Source: Aquariibacter albus (GTDB lineage: Bacteria; Pseudomonadota; Gammaproteobacteria; Burkholderiales; Burkholderiaceae_C). Taken from it: a stretch of 64,000 bases of DNA. The translations under genes were made by a program, and so were the position numbers. The first letter of the stretch is position 1. Each line of letters opens with the position of its first letter. The stretch spans positions 62,001-126,000 of the forward strand of contig NZ_JACIVI010000004.1 of assembly GCF_014145335.1 (NCBI RefSeq), given 5' to 3'. The notes below the pieces were generated by a model. It was not told the origin of the DNA, ran no database searches, and saw only the letters and a program-made list of their open reading frames with translations. Below, one piece after another: positions 18,184-26,726 of the stretch.

Positions 18184-18816
18184 TCAGCTGCGACGGCCCA
18201 GCGCCAGCTGCAGGTCGCGCTGCAGCAGCAGGGCCTCGCCGGCCGGACCGGCAGGCGGGTCCAGGCTCAGCAGCAGGCGCACGCCGCCGGGCAGCTGCTC
18301 CTGGCCCTGGGTGTCGGCATCGCCGGTCGACTGGGCGTTCGTCCAGGCGGTGTCGCGCCAGTAATAGAGCTGCCAGGCCCGCAGGCCGTCGAGCATGACC
18401 AGCCGCGCCGGGCTGTCCCGGTCCAGCGCCGCGCCGGCCTCGCTCCACTGGGCCTGCAGTGCGGCCAGGCGCTGCTGCGGCACGCCCGCCCAGCGCAGCC
18501 AGCGGCCGCCGCGCAGCGACCAGGCGACGATCTGCACGCCTTCGGCCGTGCTGCGGCTCAGGCGCAGGGTGGCGCCGTCGAAGCTCAGCGCCGGCAGGGC
18601 GCGGGTTTCGTGCAGGGCGGCGAGGTCGGCCTCCCACTGGGCGATCGCGTTCTGGCGGCGCAGCACGGTGCCCAGCTCGCGCGCGCTGGCCTCGCGGCTG
18701 CGCACCAGGCCGTCGATGCCCTGCCAGCCCAGGCCGGCCAGGACCGCGAAGATGAACAGGGAGACGAGCAGTTCGACGAGGGTGAAGCCGGCCTGGGCCG
18801 GACGGGCGGGCTGCAT
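18184..18816 (-). CDS. gspJ: Type II secretion minor pseudopilin GspJ
   Basis: A 210-residue prepilin-like protein with a short basic leader, cleavage site G-FTLVELLVSLFIF (type IV methylation motif, Glu5 present) and a C-terminal beta-rich globular domain of GspJ type. It forms the tip complex with GspI and GspK. It lies 12 bases after gspI and 16 bases before gspK on the minus strand. Confidence 0.93.
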   Translation of the reverse strand: MQPARPAQAGFTLVELLVSLFIFAVLAGLGWQGIDGLVRSREASARELGTVLRRQNAIAQWEADLAALHETRALPALSFDGATLRLSRSTAEGVQIVAWSLRGGRWLRWAGVPQQRLAALQAQWSEAGAALDRDSPARLVMLDGLRAWQLYYWRDTAWTNAQSTGDADTQGQEQLPGGVRLLLSLDPPAGPAGEALLLQRDLQLALGRRS

Positions 18817-18828
18817 CGCGGCGGCGTC

Positions 18829-19221
18829 TCAGTAGCGGCCGAGCACGGTGCTCAGGCTCAGGATGGGCCGGCCCTCGGCGTCGCGCACCTGGGCTTCCAG
18901 GCGGCGGAAATTCGGGTTCGGCGTCGCGGCGACCTGCACGGCCAGACGGTAGACACGGCCGAGCTGGCGGCATTCGTAGGCCAGCTCGCCGGTGCCCGGG
19001 AACTGCTGGCTGAGCCGCAGCTCGGCCAGGCGGTTGTCGGCGCACCACTGCGCGGCCTGCACCTCGGCCAGCCGGTCGGCGTTGTCGAGCAGGGCGGCCG
19101 AGGCCCGCACCGCCGCGGCCAGCGCGACGGCGAGGATGGCCAGGGCCACCAGCACTTCGATCAGGGTCAGGCCCGCCGCGTGCGCGCGGCGGCCGGCGCC
19201 CGGCTCAGCGGCTCGCGCCAT
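18829..19221 (-). CDS. gspI: Type II secretion minor pseudopilin GspI
   Basis: A 130-residue prepilin-like protein with cleavage motif G-LTLIEVLVALAILAVAL and a short C-terminal domain, the usual size for GspI. I chose the ATG at 19221 rather than the upstream one at 19254; this gives a 17-bp overlap with gspH and a normal leader length (about 16 residues). It nucleates the tip complex with GspJ and GspK. Confidence 0.92.
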   Translation of the reverse strand: MARAAEPGAGRRAHAAGLTLIEVLVALAILAVALAAAVRASAALLDNADRLAEVQAAQWCADNRLAELRLSQQFPGTGELAYECRQLGRVYRLAVQVAATPNPNFRRLEAQVRDAEGRPILSLSTVLGRY

Positions 19222-19720
19222 GGCTTTCGATCCGGAAGGGCCCGAGGCCGTCACTGGCCACGACGATGCCCTGCGCGTCGAGCCGCAGCTCGATGCGCTG
19301 GGCGCCGATGATGGGTTCGGGCCCGAGCAGCACCTGCCCGGGCGACTGGCTGCCCCGGGCGTCGAAGCGGGTGATGCGCACCTCGGGGGCCGGCTGGTCC
19401 AGCCAGGCCTGCGGCGGCGGCTTCATGCCGGGGGGCAGGCCGAGGAAGCGGAAGTCGGCCCCGTCCACCCGGGCTGGCAGGGGCTGCCAGCGCAGGGCCA
19501 GGCCGAGGGTCCGGGATTCGGCCCGCATGCCTTCGAGCAGGGCCACGAGGCGTTCGGCCTCGCGCTCGAGACGCGCCTCGGCCGGGTCGCGCAGGGCCAG
19601 GCTGGCCAGGCTGGATGCGATCGCGATGATGGCAACGACGAGGATCAGCTCGATCAGCGTGAAGCCGCGTGCGGCCTGGCGCACCGGGCCGCGCTCACTG
19701 CCAGGAGCCGATGTCGGCAT
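19205..19720 (-). CDS. gspH: Type II secretion minor pseudopilin GspH
   Basis: A 171-residue prepilin-like protein with cleavage motif G-FTLIELILVVAIIAIAS and a GspH-type C-terminal domain. It connects the GspG shaft to the tip complex. Its start lies inside the 3' end of gspG (26-bp overlap) and its end overlaps gspI, so the genes are translationally coupled. Confidence 0.93.
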   Translation of the reverse strand: MPTSAPGSERGPVRQAARGFTLIELILVVAIIAIASSLASLALRDPAEARLEREAERLVALLEGMRAESRTLGLALRWQPLPARVDGADFRFLGLPPGMKPPPQAWLDQPAPEVRITRFDARGSQSPGQVLLGPEPIIGAQRIELRLDAQGIVVASDGLGPFRIESHGASR

Positions 19721-20135
19721 CCTTGCCCTCGCCGCCCGGCTGGCCGTCGGCGCCCAGGCTGAAGACGTCGATCTCGCCGTTCACGCCCGGGTTCAGGTAC
19801 TGGTAGGGCCGGCCCCAGGGGTCGGCGGGCAGCTTGTCGAGGTTGGGCTTCCAGCTCGGCGGCACCGGCTCGACGGTCGGTCGGCTCACCAGGGCCTGCA
19901 GGCCCTGCTCCGCACTGGGGTAGCGCAGGTTGTCCAGCTTGTAGCGCTTGAGCGCGGTGACGATGCCGTTGACGTCGGTGCGGGCGGCGGTCACGCGGGC
20001 ATCGTCGGCACGTTCGAGCACGTTGGGGACGATCAGCGCACCGAGCACGCCGATGATCACCAGCACGACCATCAGCTCGATCAGGGTGAAGCCGCGGACG
20101 CGGCGGCGGGCGGGAGACAGGAGGTTCGGCAACAT
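19695..20135 (-). CDS. gspG: Type II secretion major pseudopilin GspG
   Basis: A 146-residue major pseudopilin. The leader ends RG before FTLIELMVVLVIIGVLGALIV (Glu5 present). The C-terminal domain has the GspG signatures YPSAEQGLQAL, PADPWGRPYQY and DVFSLGADGQPGGEG; the last contains the Ca2+-binding loop. The ATG at 20135 gives a normal 14-residue leader; the upstream in-frame ATG at 20165 lies within gspC. First gene of the minus-strand gsp run, with a TATGAT hexamer just 6 bases upstream. Confidence 0.96.
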   Translation of the reverse strand: MLPNLLSPARRRVRGFTLIELMVVLVIIGVLGALIVPNVLERADDARVTAARTDVNGIVTALKRYKLDNLRYPSAEQGLQALVSRPTVEPVPPSWKPNLDKLPADPWGRPYQYLNPGVNGEIDVFSLGADGQPGGEGKDADIGSWQ

Positions 20136-20141
20136 CGGACC

Positions 20142-20149
20142 ATCATAAT
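20142..20149. promoter_or_regulatory. Overlapping divergent -10 elements between gspG and gspC
   Basis: The 22-bp gap between the gspG and gspC start codons contains ATCATAAT. Read on the minus strand it gives TATGAT (20147-20142), 6 bases from the gspG ATG. Read on the plus strand it gives CATAAT (20144-20149), 8 bases from the gspC ATG. It is the only AT-rich stretch available as a promoter core. No clear -35 is visible for either direction. Confidence 0.45.
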
Positions 20150-20157
20150 CACCGCCC

Positions 20158-20781
20158 ATGTCCATGCCGCTTGCCGCCCGCCTCGGGGCCTTTCTCGTCT
20201 GGGCCGCCGTGGCGGCCTCCGCGGTGGCCTGGGGGCTGCGGATCGCTCAGCCCGGCGGGGGGGCCAGTCCGGCGCAGGCCGTTTCCGCGGCCGCCGGCCT
20301 GGCGGGCGATCCGCTGCGTCTGCTCGGTCGCGGGCCGGGCCCGGCGGCCGAGGTGGAAGCGGTGGTCGAGACCGATGCCGACCGCGGCCTGCGCCTGATC
20401 GGCGTGGTGGCCGGCCTCCGGCCCGAGGCCGGGGTCGCGCTCTTCGAGCAGGCCGACCGGCCGCTGCGTCCGCTGCGGGTCGGTCAGGTCGTCGACGGCG
20501 ACTGGGTCTTGCTCGCGGTCGAGCGCCGGGCCGTGCAGCTCGGCCCGCGCGGCGGTCCGGCGGCCCGTCGGCTGAGCCTGCCGGATCCGGCAGGTGCTGG
20601 CGCGGCAGGCCCTGCCGACGCGCCCGCCCCGGGCTTCCCGCCGCGGCCCAACCCGGCCCCGACCCTGCCGCAAACGCCCGATCCGTCGCCGGAGGCCGAT
20701 CCTCCGGGGAGCGTCGGGGGGGCAGCCGAACCGGAGGACCCGGTCGGCATGGCGCGCCGCGCGGCGGCCAGCGCGCGCTGA
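20158..20781 (+). CDS. gspC: Type II secretion protein GspC (short form)
   Basis: A 207-residue bitopic protein with one transmembrane segment (about 9-27) and a periplasmic homology-region domain (LIGVVAGLRPEAGVALFEQ and GQVVDGDWVLLAV, about 79-120). The tail is Pro/Ala-rich. It has neither the PDZ domain nor the coiled coil that E. coli- and Vibrio-type GspC proteins carry after the homology region. GspC links the inner-membrane platform to the GspD secretin. It is divergent from gspG, with start codons only 22 bases apart. The second ATG (residue 3) is an alternative start. Confidence 0.87.
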   Translation: MSMPLAARLGAFLVWAAVAASAVAWGLRIAQPGGGASPAQAVSAAAGLAGDPLRLLGRGPGPAAEVEAVVETDADRGLRLIGVVAGLRPEAGVALFEQADRPLRPLRVGQVVDGDWVLLAVERRAVQLGPRGGPAARRLSLPDPAGAGAAGPADAPAPGFPPRPNPAPTLPQTPDPSPEADPPGSVGGAAEPEDPVGMARRAAASAR

Positions 20782-20791
20782 GCGGGCGTCC

Positions 20792-22003
20792 TCAGGCGAG
20801 GGCGGGGGGATCGACGGTGTCGCTGACCGTCGGGAGCTGACGCAGGTCGGCGGGCGGCAGGCTGCTGCGCAGGCGCGGCAGCCGATCGGCCGCAGGCGGC
20901 GCGCTGATCTCGTCCGTGATCAGCGGCGGCTCGGGGATCCAGCCCGGGACGGTTTCACTCACCTCACCCAGCAGCGCGGCTGCCGCCGACAGCATGGGCC
21001 AGGCGAGCACGGCCCCGGTGCCGTCGGGGGCGTCGAGGTCGAGTTCCAGCAGCGCGTTCGCATGGAAGACGCTGAAGGCCTGGTCCAGGCCGGGATGCGG
21101 ACTGCTGCGCGCAAAGAAGGCGTAGTCGACGACGGCCGGCGCCAGCCTCGCGGCGATGGCCAGGGCCGCGCAGGCCGGCACACCGTCGACCAGCAGGGTG
21201 CGGCGCTGGCCTGCCGCGGCAATCATGGCGCCGGCCAGCACGGCGATCTCGTGACCGCCGTAGGCACACAGCACCTCGATCGGCCCGCGGGCGCCGAGGT
21301 GGCGCTTCTGCGCGCTCTGCATCACCACCAGCAGCCGTGACAGGCGGTCGGCGGTCATGTGCGGGTCGATCAGCAACTCGCGCAGGGGCAGGCGGCCCAG
21401 CTCGGACAGGATCAGCGAGGCGGATTCCAGGCTCCCGACTCCCATGCCGGCACAGGCCAGCAGGTTGCCGGGCAGGCCATCGACGATCTCCAGGCCGGCG
21501 CGCAGGCCGGCCTCGGCTTGGGCGGCGTTCATGGCCTGACCGAGCCGCGCGTTGTGCGATCCGTAGGCAATCTTGCGGCTCAGCAGCGCCGGGTTCGGGG
21601 GCAGGTCTTCGGCCAGTCCGGCGTCGACCACGGTCAGGCCCAGGCGCTGCTGGAAGGCGAAGGCCGTCATCGGCACCCGGCCGCCGAGCAGGTGGCTCAC
21701 CTGCTCGCCACTGCCCGGCAGGCCGTTGCGGCCGAGGTCGACGGCCAGGCCATGGTCGCCCGCCACCACGAGCAGCTGCGGCGAGCGCAGCCGTGGCTTG
21801 ACGGTGTTCTGGATCAGCCCGAGGCGGATCGCCACCGCCTCGAGCTCGCCGTGGTATCCGGTCACGCCATGCCGGCGACGCAGCTTGGCCTGCAGGGCAT
21901 CACGCAGCCAGGGCTGGCTGTGGATGGGGGCGATCGGCGCGAATCCGGCGGCCCGGCGGCGTTGCGCGGAGGCTGGGCGGGGCGGGAGCTCGGGAACAGC
22001 CAT
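20792..22003 (-). CDS. CobT-like phosphoribosyltransferase with altered active site
   Basis: A 403-residue protein of the CobT fold (nicotinate-nucleotide:dimethylbenzimidazole phosphoribosyltransferase). Family signatures present are VVAGDHG (about 79-85), YGGHEIAVLAGAM (248-260) and LVDGVPACAALA (271-282). The catalytic-base motif, normally MRLGEGTGA, reads LDAPDGTGA (323-331), so the catalytic Glu is Asp or displaced. The GEMGIGNT segment reads AGMGVGSL (185-192), losing the second conserved Glu, and the SAEPGH motif reads SPHPGL. Canonical CobT makes alpha-ribazole phosphate for cobalamin. No other cobalamin genes are nearby, so a different base substrate or function is plausible. It converges on gspC, 10 bases between stops. 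Confidence 0.8.
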   Translation of the reverse strand: MAVPELPPRPASAQRRRAAGFAPIAPIHSQPWLRDALQAKLRRRHGVTGYHGELEAVAIRLGLIQNTVKPRLRSPQLLVVAGDHGLAVDLGRNGLPGSGEQVSHLLGGRVPMTAFAFQQRLGLTVVDAGLAEDLPPNPALLSRKIAYGSHNARLGQAMNAAQAEAGLRAGLEIVDGLPGNLLACAGMGVGSLESASLILSELGRLPLRELLIDPHMTADRLSRLLVVMQSAQKRHLGARGPIEVLCAYGGHEIAVLAGAMIAAAGQRRTLLVDGVPACAALAIAARLAPAVVDYAFFARSSPHPGLDQAFSVFHANALLELDLDAPDGTGAVLAWPMLSAAAALLGEVSETVPGWIPEPPLITDEISAPPAADRLPRLRSSLPPADLRQLPTVSDTVDPPALA

Positions 22004-22027
22004 GGGTGTGTGCGGAGGGCGCGCCGA

Positions 22028-23638
<1,611 letters not shown>

Positions 23639-23721
23639 GCCGGGAAGGGGCCGGAAAAGTCGCCGGATCATAGGCGAGCCCCCGATGGGCTTCGGCGGGG
23701 CCCTGCCTGCGGACCGGCCAG

Positions 23722-23753
23722 AAAAAAGGCCCCGCGTCGTGAGACCCGGGGCC
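23722..23753 (-). terminator. Intrinsic terminator upstream of ilvA
   Basis: On the minus strand the stem GGCCCCG / CGGGGCC (23753-23747 with 23734-23728) is followed immediately by TTTTTT (23727-23722). It is strong and oriented toward ilvA, 84 bases before the ilvA start used here. It ends either a small RNA or an ilvA leader transcript. Confidence 0.8.
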
Positions 23754-23845
23754 CAATCCACCAATCGAGGAGGGGTGGAGGAGACAAGCGAATGAGGGAT
23801 CTCTGCAGCTCAGCGGGGGAACGTTCCGCAGATTTCTCTCGATGG
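23722..23845 (-). ncRNA. Candidate small RNA or ilvA leader with CCUCC motifs
   Basis: Inferred transcript of about 120 nt from a promoter at 23851-23878 to the terminator at 23722. It contains no ATG and no leader peptide rich in Ile, Leu, Val or Thr codons. The 5' part can fold around ATCTGCGG and CCGC...GCAGAGAT. The middle carries UCUCCUCC in a probably single-stranded stretch, followed by a hairpin with stem UCCACC/GGUGGA (23779-23774 with 23762-23757) whose 11-base loop starts CCUCCUC. CU-rich anti-Shine-Dalgarno loops plus a U6 terminator are hallmarks of Hfq-type riboregulators that block ribosome binding sites. I do not recognise a named family. The rest of the 400-bp gap (23879-24039) shows no gene. 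Confidence 0.5.
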
Positions 23846-23850
23846 TTCGT

Positions 23851-23878
23851 ATTCTAGGGGCTAACCCTAGATTTGCAA
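23851..23878 (-). promoter_or_regulatory. Sigma-70-like promoter with embedded operator palindrome
   Basis: On the minus strand TTGCAA (23878-23873) and TAGAAT (23856-23851, 5 of 6 to consensus) are separated by 16 bases. The spacer is filled by a perfect inverted repeat: on the plus strand TCTAGGG-GCTAA-CCCTAGA (23853-23871), overlapping the -10 and reaching the -35. That placement suits a repressor that occludes RNA polymerase. It may also affect the divergent OsmC-like gene. Confidence 0.6.
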
Positions 23879-24039
23879 GCGTCGTGAAAGCCCAACAGCG
23901 CCGCGGATTCGTGCGGAAGTCGCAGATCGATCCCACCCCTGCGCGCTTCACGGGAAGGCGCGGCCATGGTGACAATCCGCGACCCGGGCGGAGGCGGCCC
24001 GACCGGCTCCCTCGCCCTGCCGCCGCGGAAAGTCGATCG

Positions 24040-24462
24040 ATGGAATGCACCGTGCGCTGGCAGCCCGAAGCCGGCATGGCCTTCGTGGCCGAAACCGGCA
24101 GTGGCCACCTGCTGACGATGGACGGGGCGCCCGAGGGCGGCGGCCGCAACCTGGCCCCGCGGCCGATGGAGACCGTGCTGGCCGGCACCGCGGCCTGCAG
24201 TGCCTACGACGTCGTGCTGATCCTCAAGCGGGGCCGGCATGCGGTGAACGGCTGCGAGGTGAAGGTGCAGGCCGAGCGCGCCACCAGCGATCCCAAGGTC
24301 TTCACCCGCCTGAGCCTGCACTACCGGGTCAGCGGCAAGGGGCTCGCCGCGGCGGTCGTGGAACGCGCGGTCCAGCTCTCGCACGACAAGTACTGCTCGG
24401 CCAGCGCGATGCTGGCCAAGACGGCCGAGATCGGCCACAGCGTCGAGATCGTCGAGGCCTGA
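24040..24462 (+). CDS. OsmC family protein (YhfA-like)
   Basis: A 140-residue OsmC/Ohr-fold protein with the two conserved cysteines: Cys53 in TAACSAYDVV and Cys119 in HDKYCSASAML. The length and the LSHDKYCS motif fit the YhfA/OsmC-like subgroup rather than Ohr. Members reduce organic hydroperoxides through the cysteine pair, though the YhfA subgroup is poorly characterised. The ATG at 24040 has a GGAAAG ribosome binding site 7 bases upstream, and homology begins there. It converges on coq7. Confidence 0.85.
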   Translation: MECTVRWQPEAGMAFVAETGSGHLLTMDGAPEGGGRNLAPRPMETVLAGTAACSAYDVVLILKRGRHAVNGCEVKVQAERATSDPKVFTRLSLHYRVSGKGLAAAVVERAVQLSHDKYCSASAMLAKTAEIGHSVEIVEA

Positions 24463-24489
24463 GGGCCGCCGGCCGCGCCGCGGTCGGCT

Positions 24490-25125
24490 TCAGAGGCGGT
24501 GCGCCGTCACCGTCATGACTCGGGCCGCCCCGCGCATCGCCCAGCGCGCGAGCGCCGGCAGCTTCCGGGCGCCGGCCTGCTCGGCCTCCTGCGCATGTCG
24601 GATCTCGTCCTCGCGCATCTGCGCGACCACGGCCCGCGAGGCCAGGTCGCCGGCCGGCAGGCGATCGAGATGGCTGTCGAGGTGTCGCTCGACCTGGCGC
24701 TCGGTCTCTGCAACGAAGCCCAGACTGTTGCGGTCCCCGGCCCGGCCGGCCAGCAGGCCCAGGCCGAAGGCCCCGGCATACCAGACCGGATTCAGCAGGC
24801 TCGGGCGGCCGCCCAGGGCCGCCAGGCGCTGTTCGCACCAGGCCAGGTGGTCGGTCTCGTCCCGGGCGGCGGCCTCGAAGTGCGCACGCAGGGCCGGGTC
24901 CCGGGTGGCCAGGGCCTGGGCCTGGTACAGGGCCTGGGCGCAGACCTCGCCCACATGGTTGACCCGCATCAGGGCGGCGGACTCGCGCCGCTCGGCCTCG
25001 CTCAGCGGCGTCTCGGCTTCGGGTGCGACGGGGCAGGGGCGCTGCGCACTGTGGCGCGCCCAGAGGGTCCGCAGCCCGTGGTCGAGCGCATGGAGGCAGC
25101 GGTCCAGAGGGGAGTCGAGGGGCAT
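24490..25125 (-). CDS. coq7: Demethoxyubiquinone hydroxylase Coq7
   Basis: A 211-residue ferritin-like di-iron monooxygenase that hydroxylates 2-polyprenyl-3-methyl-6-methoxy-1,4-benzoquinol in ubiquinone synthesis. The six iron ligands are visible: Glu60 (NHVGE), Glu90 and His93 (RDETDH), Glu142 (ETE), Glu174 and His177 (EDEIRH). A hydrophobic hairpin (about 113-128) mediates membrane attachment. Alpha- and betaproteobacteria use this enzyme where E. coli uses UbiF. Stand-alone gene, 27 bases from the convergent OsmC-like gene; the 282-bp gap to the porin holds the porin's regulatory region. Confidence 0.93.
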   Translation of the reverse strand: MPLDSPLDRCLHALDHGLRTLWARHSAQRPCPVAPEAETPLSEAERRESAALMRVNHVGEVCAQALYQAQALATRDPALRAHFEAAARDETDHLAWCEQRLAALGGRPSLLNPVWYAGAFGLGLLAGRAGDRNSLGFVAETERQVERHLDSHLDRLPAGDLASRAVVAQMREDEIRHAQEAEQAGARKLPALARWAMRGAARVMTVTAHRL

Positions 25126-25407
25126 GGCAAGTCGGAGAAGTCCGTGACGAAGTGTGCCGTCAGCCGGTGTGCAGGGTGCGTTCGGGGCCGTTCCACCCTG
25201 GCACTGTGTCCCGCTGATGACGCGGTGGCCGTGTCAGGGATAGTTGTGGCTTGACAACGCTTGCTTGGTCGATGTGGTTTGCCACCGTGGAAGCGTCATG
25301 GAAAGTCTGGTGGAATGAATCGGCTTCCAAGACCGGGAGTTGATTTGCGTGAGCCCCGTCGGCCCTGACAGACGGGATTCACCCGGTACATACACAGGAG
25401 ATCGTTC

Positions 25408-26613
25408 ATGAAGAAGTCTTTGATTGCGCTGGCCGTGCTGGGCGCGTTTGCAGGCGCCGCCTCGGCGCAGTCGTCGGTGACCCTGTACGGTCGCGCCGAC
25501 CTCAATGTGACGAACGAAAAGGCCGGTAACGACGTCAGCCCGCTTTCTACTGCGCCGGGAGAGTCCACCACCAAGCTGAACGACGGCGGTGGCACCACCG
25601 GCATCGGCGGCTCGCGCTGGGGCCTGCGCGGCACCGAAGATCTGGGCAACGGCGTGAAGGCCGTGTTCCAGCTGGAGTCGGGCTTCACGGCCGACACCGG
25701 CGCCCAAGGTCAAGGCGGTCGCCTGTTCGGTCGCCAAGCCTGGGTCGGCCTGTCGTCGGCCACCCTGGGTGAAGTCCGCTTCGGCCGTCAGGAAACCTAT
25801 TCGCGCCTGAATGCGCTGTACTGGGATCCCTCGTTCAACGGTCAAACCAAGCTTAACGAGGGCAACACGGTTTCCGCTGCCAACGCTGCAGACTGCCAAG
25901 CGCTGACCGGTTCGACCGCGACCCAGTGCGCGAGCACCACCACCGTCAGGTCCCGCAACTACCTGCTGTTCCAGAACTTCGGCGATCGTCAGGACAACGT
26001 CATCTCCTACACCTCGCCGAGCTTTTCGGGCTTCCGCTTCGGTGCCCAGGTCGGTCTGTCGGAGCAAGCGGATGACAACACCTCGGATCTCGCCGGCCGC
26101 TACCAGGGCGTGACCGCCTCGTACGCCAACGGTCCCTTCGCCGCGGGCCTGTCCTACGAGTCGATCAAGGTGGCCGATGTTGCCGCCGGTGCGCCGAACA
26201 ACCTGAACAAGACCTTCTCGGTCGGCGCGAACTACAACTTCGGCGTGGCCACCGTCTACGCCGGCTACCAGCGCGTCAGCGACGTGGCCGACGGCAGCCA
26301 GATCACCTCGGCCGCCGCGAACACCGTCGCCCCGAGCTCGCTGATCGTCGAAGACCAGAAGTCCTACACCGTCGGCGTGAAGGTTCCGCTGGGCAAGCTG
26401 ACCCTGCTGGCCAACTACGGCAACGCCAAGTACGAGATCCGCGCCTTCGGCGGTCAGGAACTCGAACTGCGCAAGGTCGCCCTGGGCTGGAACTACGCCT
26501 TCTCCAAGCGCACTGTGGCCTATGGCACCTTCGCCACCCGCAGCGGCGATCTGGATGACAACGTCGCCATCAAGCGCGAGTTCACGCTCTTCGGTCTGGC
26601 CCACAGCTTCTGA
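25408..26613 (+). CDS. Outer-membrane porin, Burkholderiales general type
   Basis: A 401-residue porin of the Gram-negative 16-strand family. It has a signal peptide MKKSLIALAVLGAFAGAASAQ and mature start SSVTLYGRADLN, with the typical SRWGLRGTEDLGNG, FGRQAWVGL and a C-terminal aromatic strand ending in Phe, the outer-membrane insertion signal. It probably forms a trimeric diffusion pore. A good AGGAGA ribosome binding site precedes the ATG. Upstream, TTGACA at 25251-25256 is a candidate -35, but no matching -10 is obvious. Codon use and base composition are less GC-biased than the neighbours, as expected for a highly expressed gene. It stands alone and is followed by an intrinsic terminator. 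Confidence 0.94.
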   Translation: MKKSLIALAVLGAFAGAASAQSSVTLYGRADLNVTNEKAGNDVSPLSTAPGESTTKLNDGGGTTGIGGSRWGLRGTEDLGNGVKAVFQLESGFTADTGAQGQGGRLFGRQAWVGLSSATLGEVRFGRQETYSRLNALYWDPSFNGQTKLNEGNTVSAANAADCQALTGSTATQCASTTTVRSRNYLLFQNFGDRQDNVISYTSPSFSGFRFGAQVGLSEQADDNTSDLAGRYQGVTASYANGPFAAGLSYESIKVADVAAGAPNNLNKTFSVGANYNFGVATVYAGYQRVSDVADGSQITSAAANTVAPSSLIVEDQKSYTVGVKVPLGKLTLLANYGNAKYEIRAFGGQELELRKVALGWNYAFSKRTVAYGTFATRSGDLDDNVAIKREFTLFGLAHSF

Positions 26614-26637
26614 TTCCGGTTTTCCGGACCCAGTGCG

Positions 26638-26664
26638 AGCAGCCCTTCGGGGCTGCTTTTTTTT
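26638..26664 (+). terminator. Intrinsic terminator after the porin gene
   Basis: Perfect 8-bp stem AGCAGCCC / GGGCTGCT with a TTCG tetraloop (26638-26657) followed by a run of eight T. It lies 25 bases after the porin stop and separates it from the ABC transporter operon. Confidence 0.92.
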
Positions 26665-26726
26665 GCCCGCCTGCCGAGGTCGGGTGCGAAGGGTCACAAT
26701 TTGGCGAAGGGATTCCTCTGTCTTCG

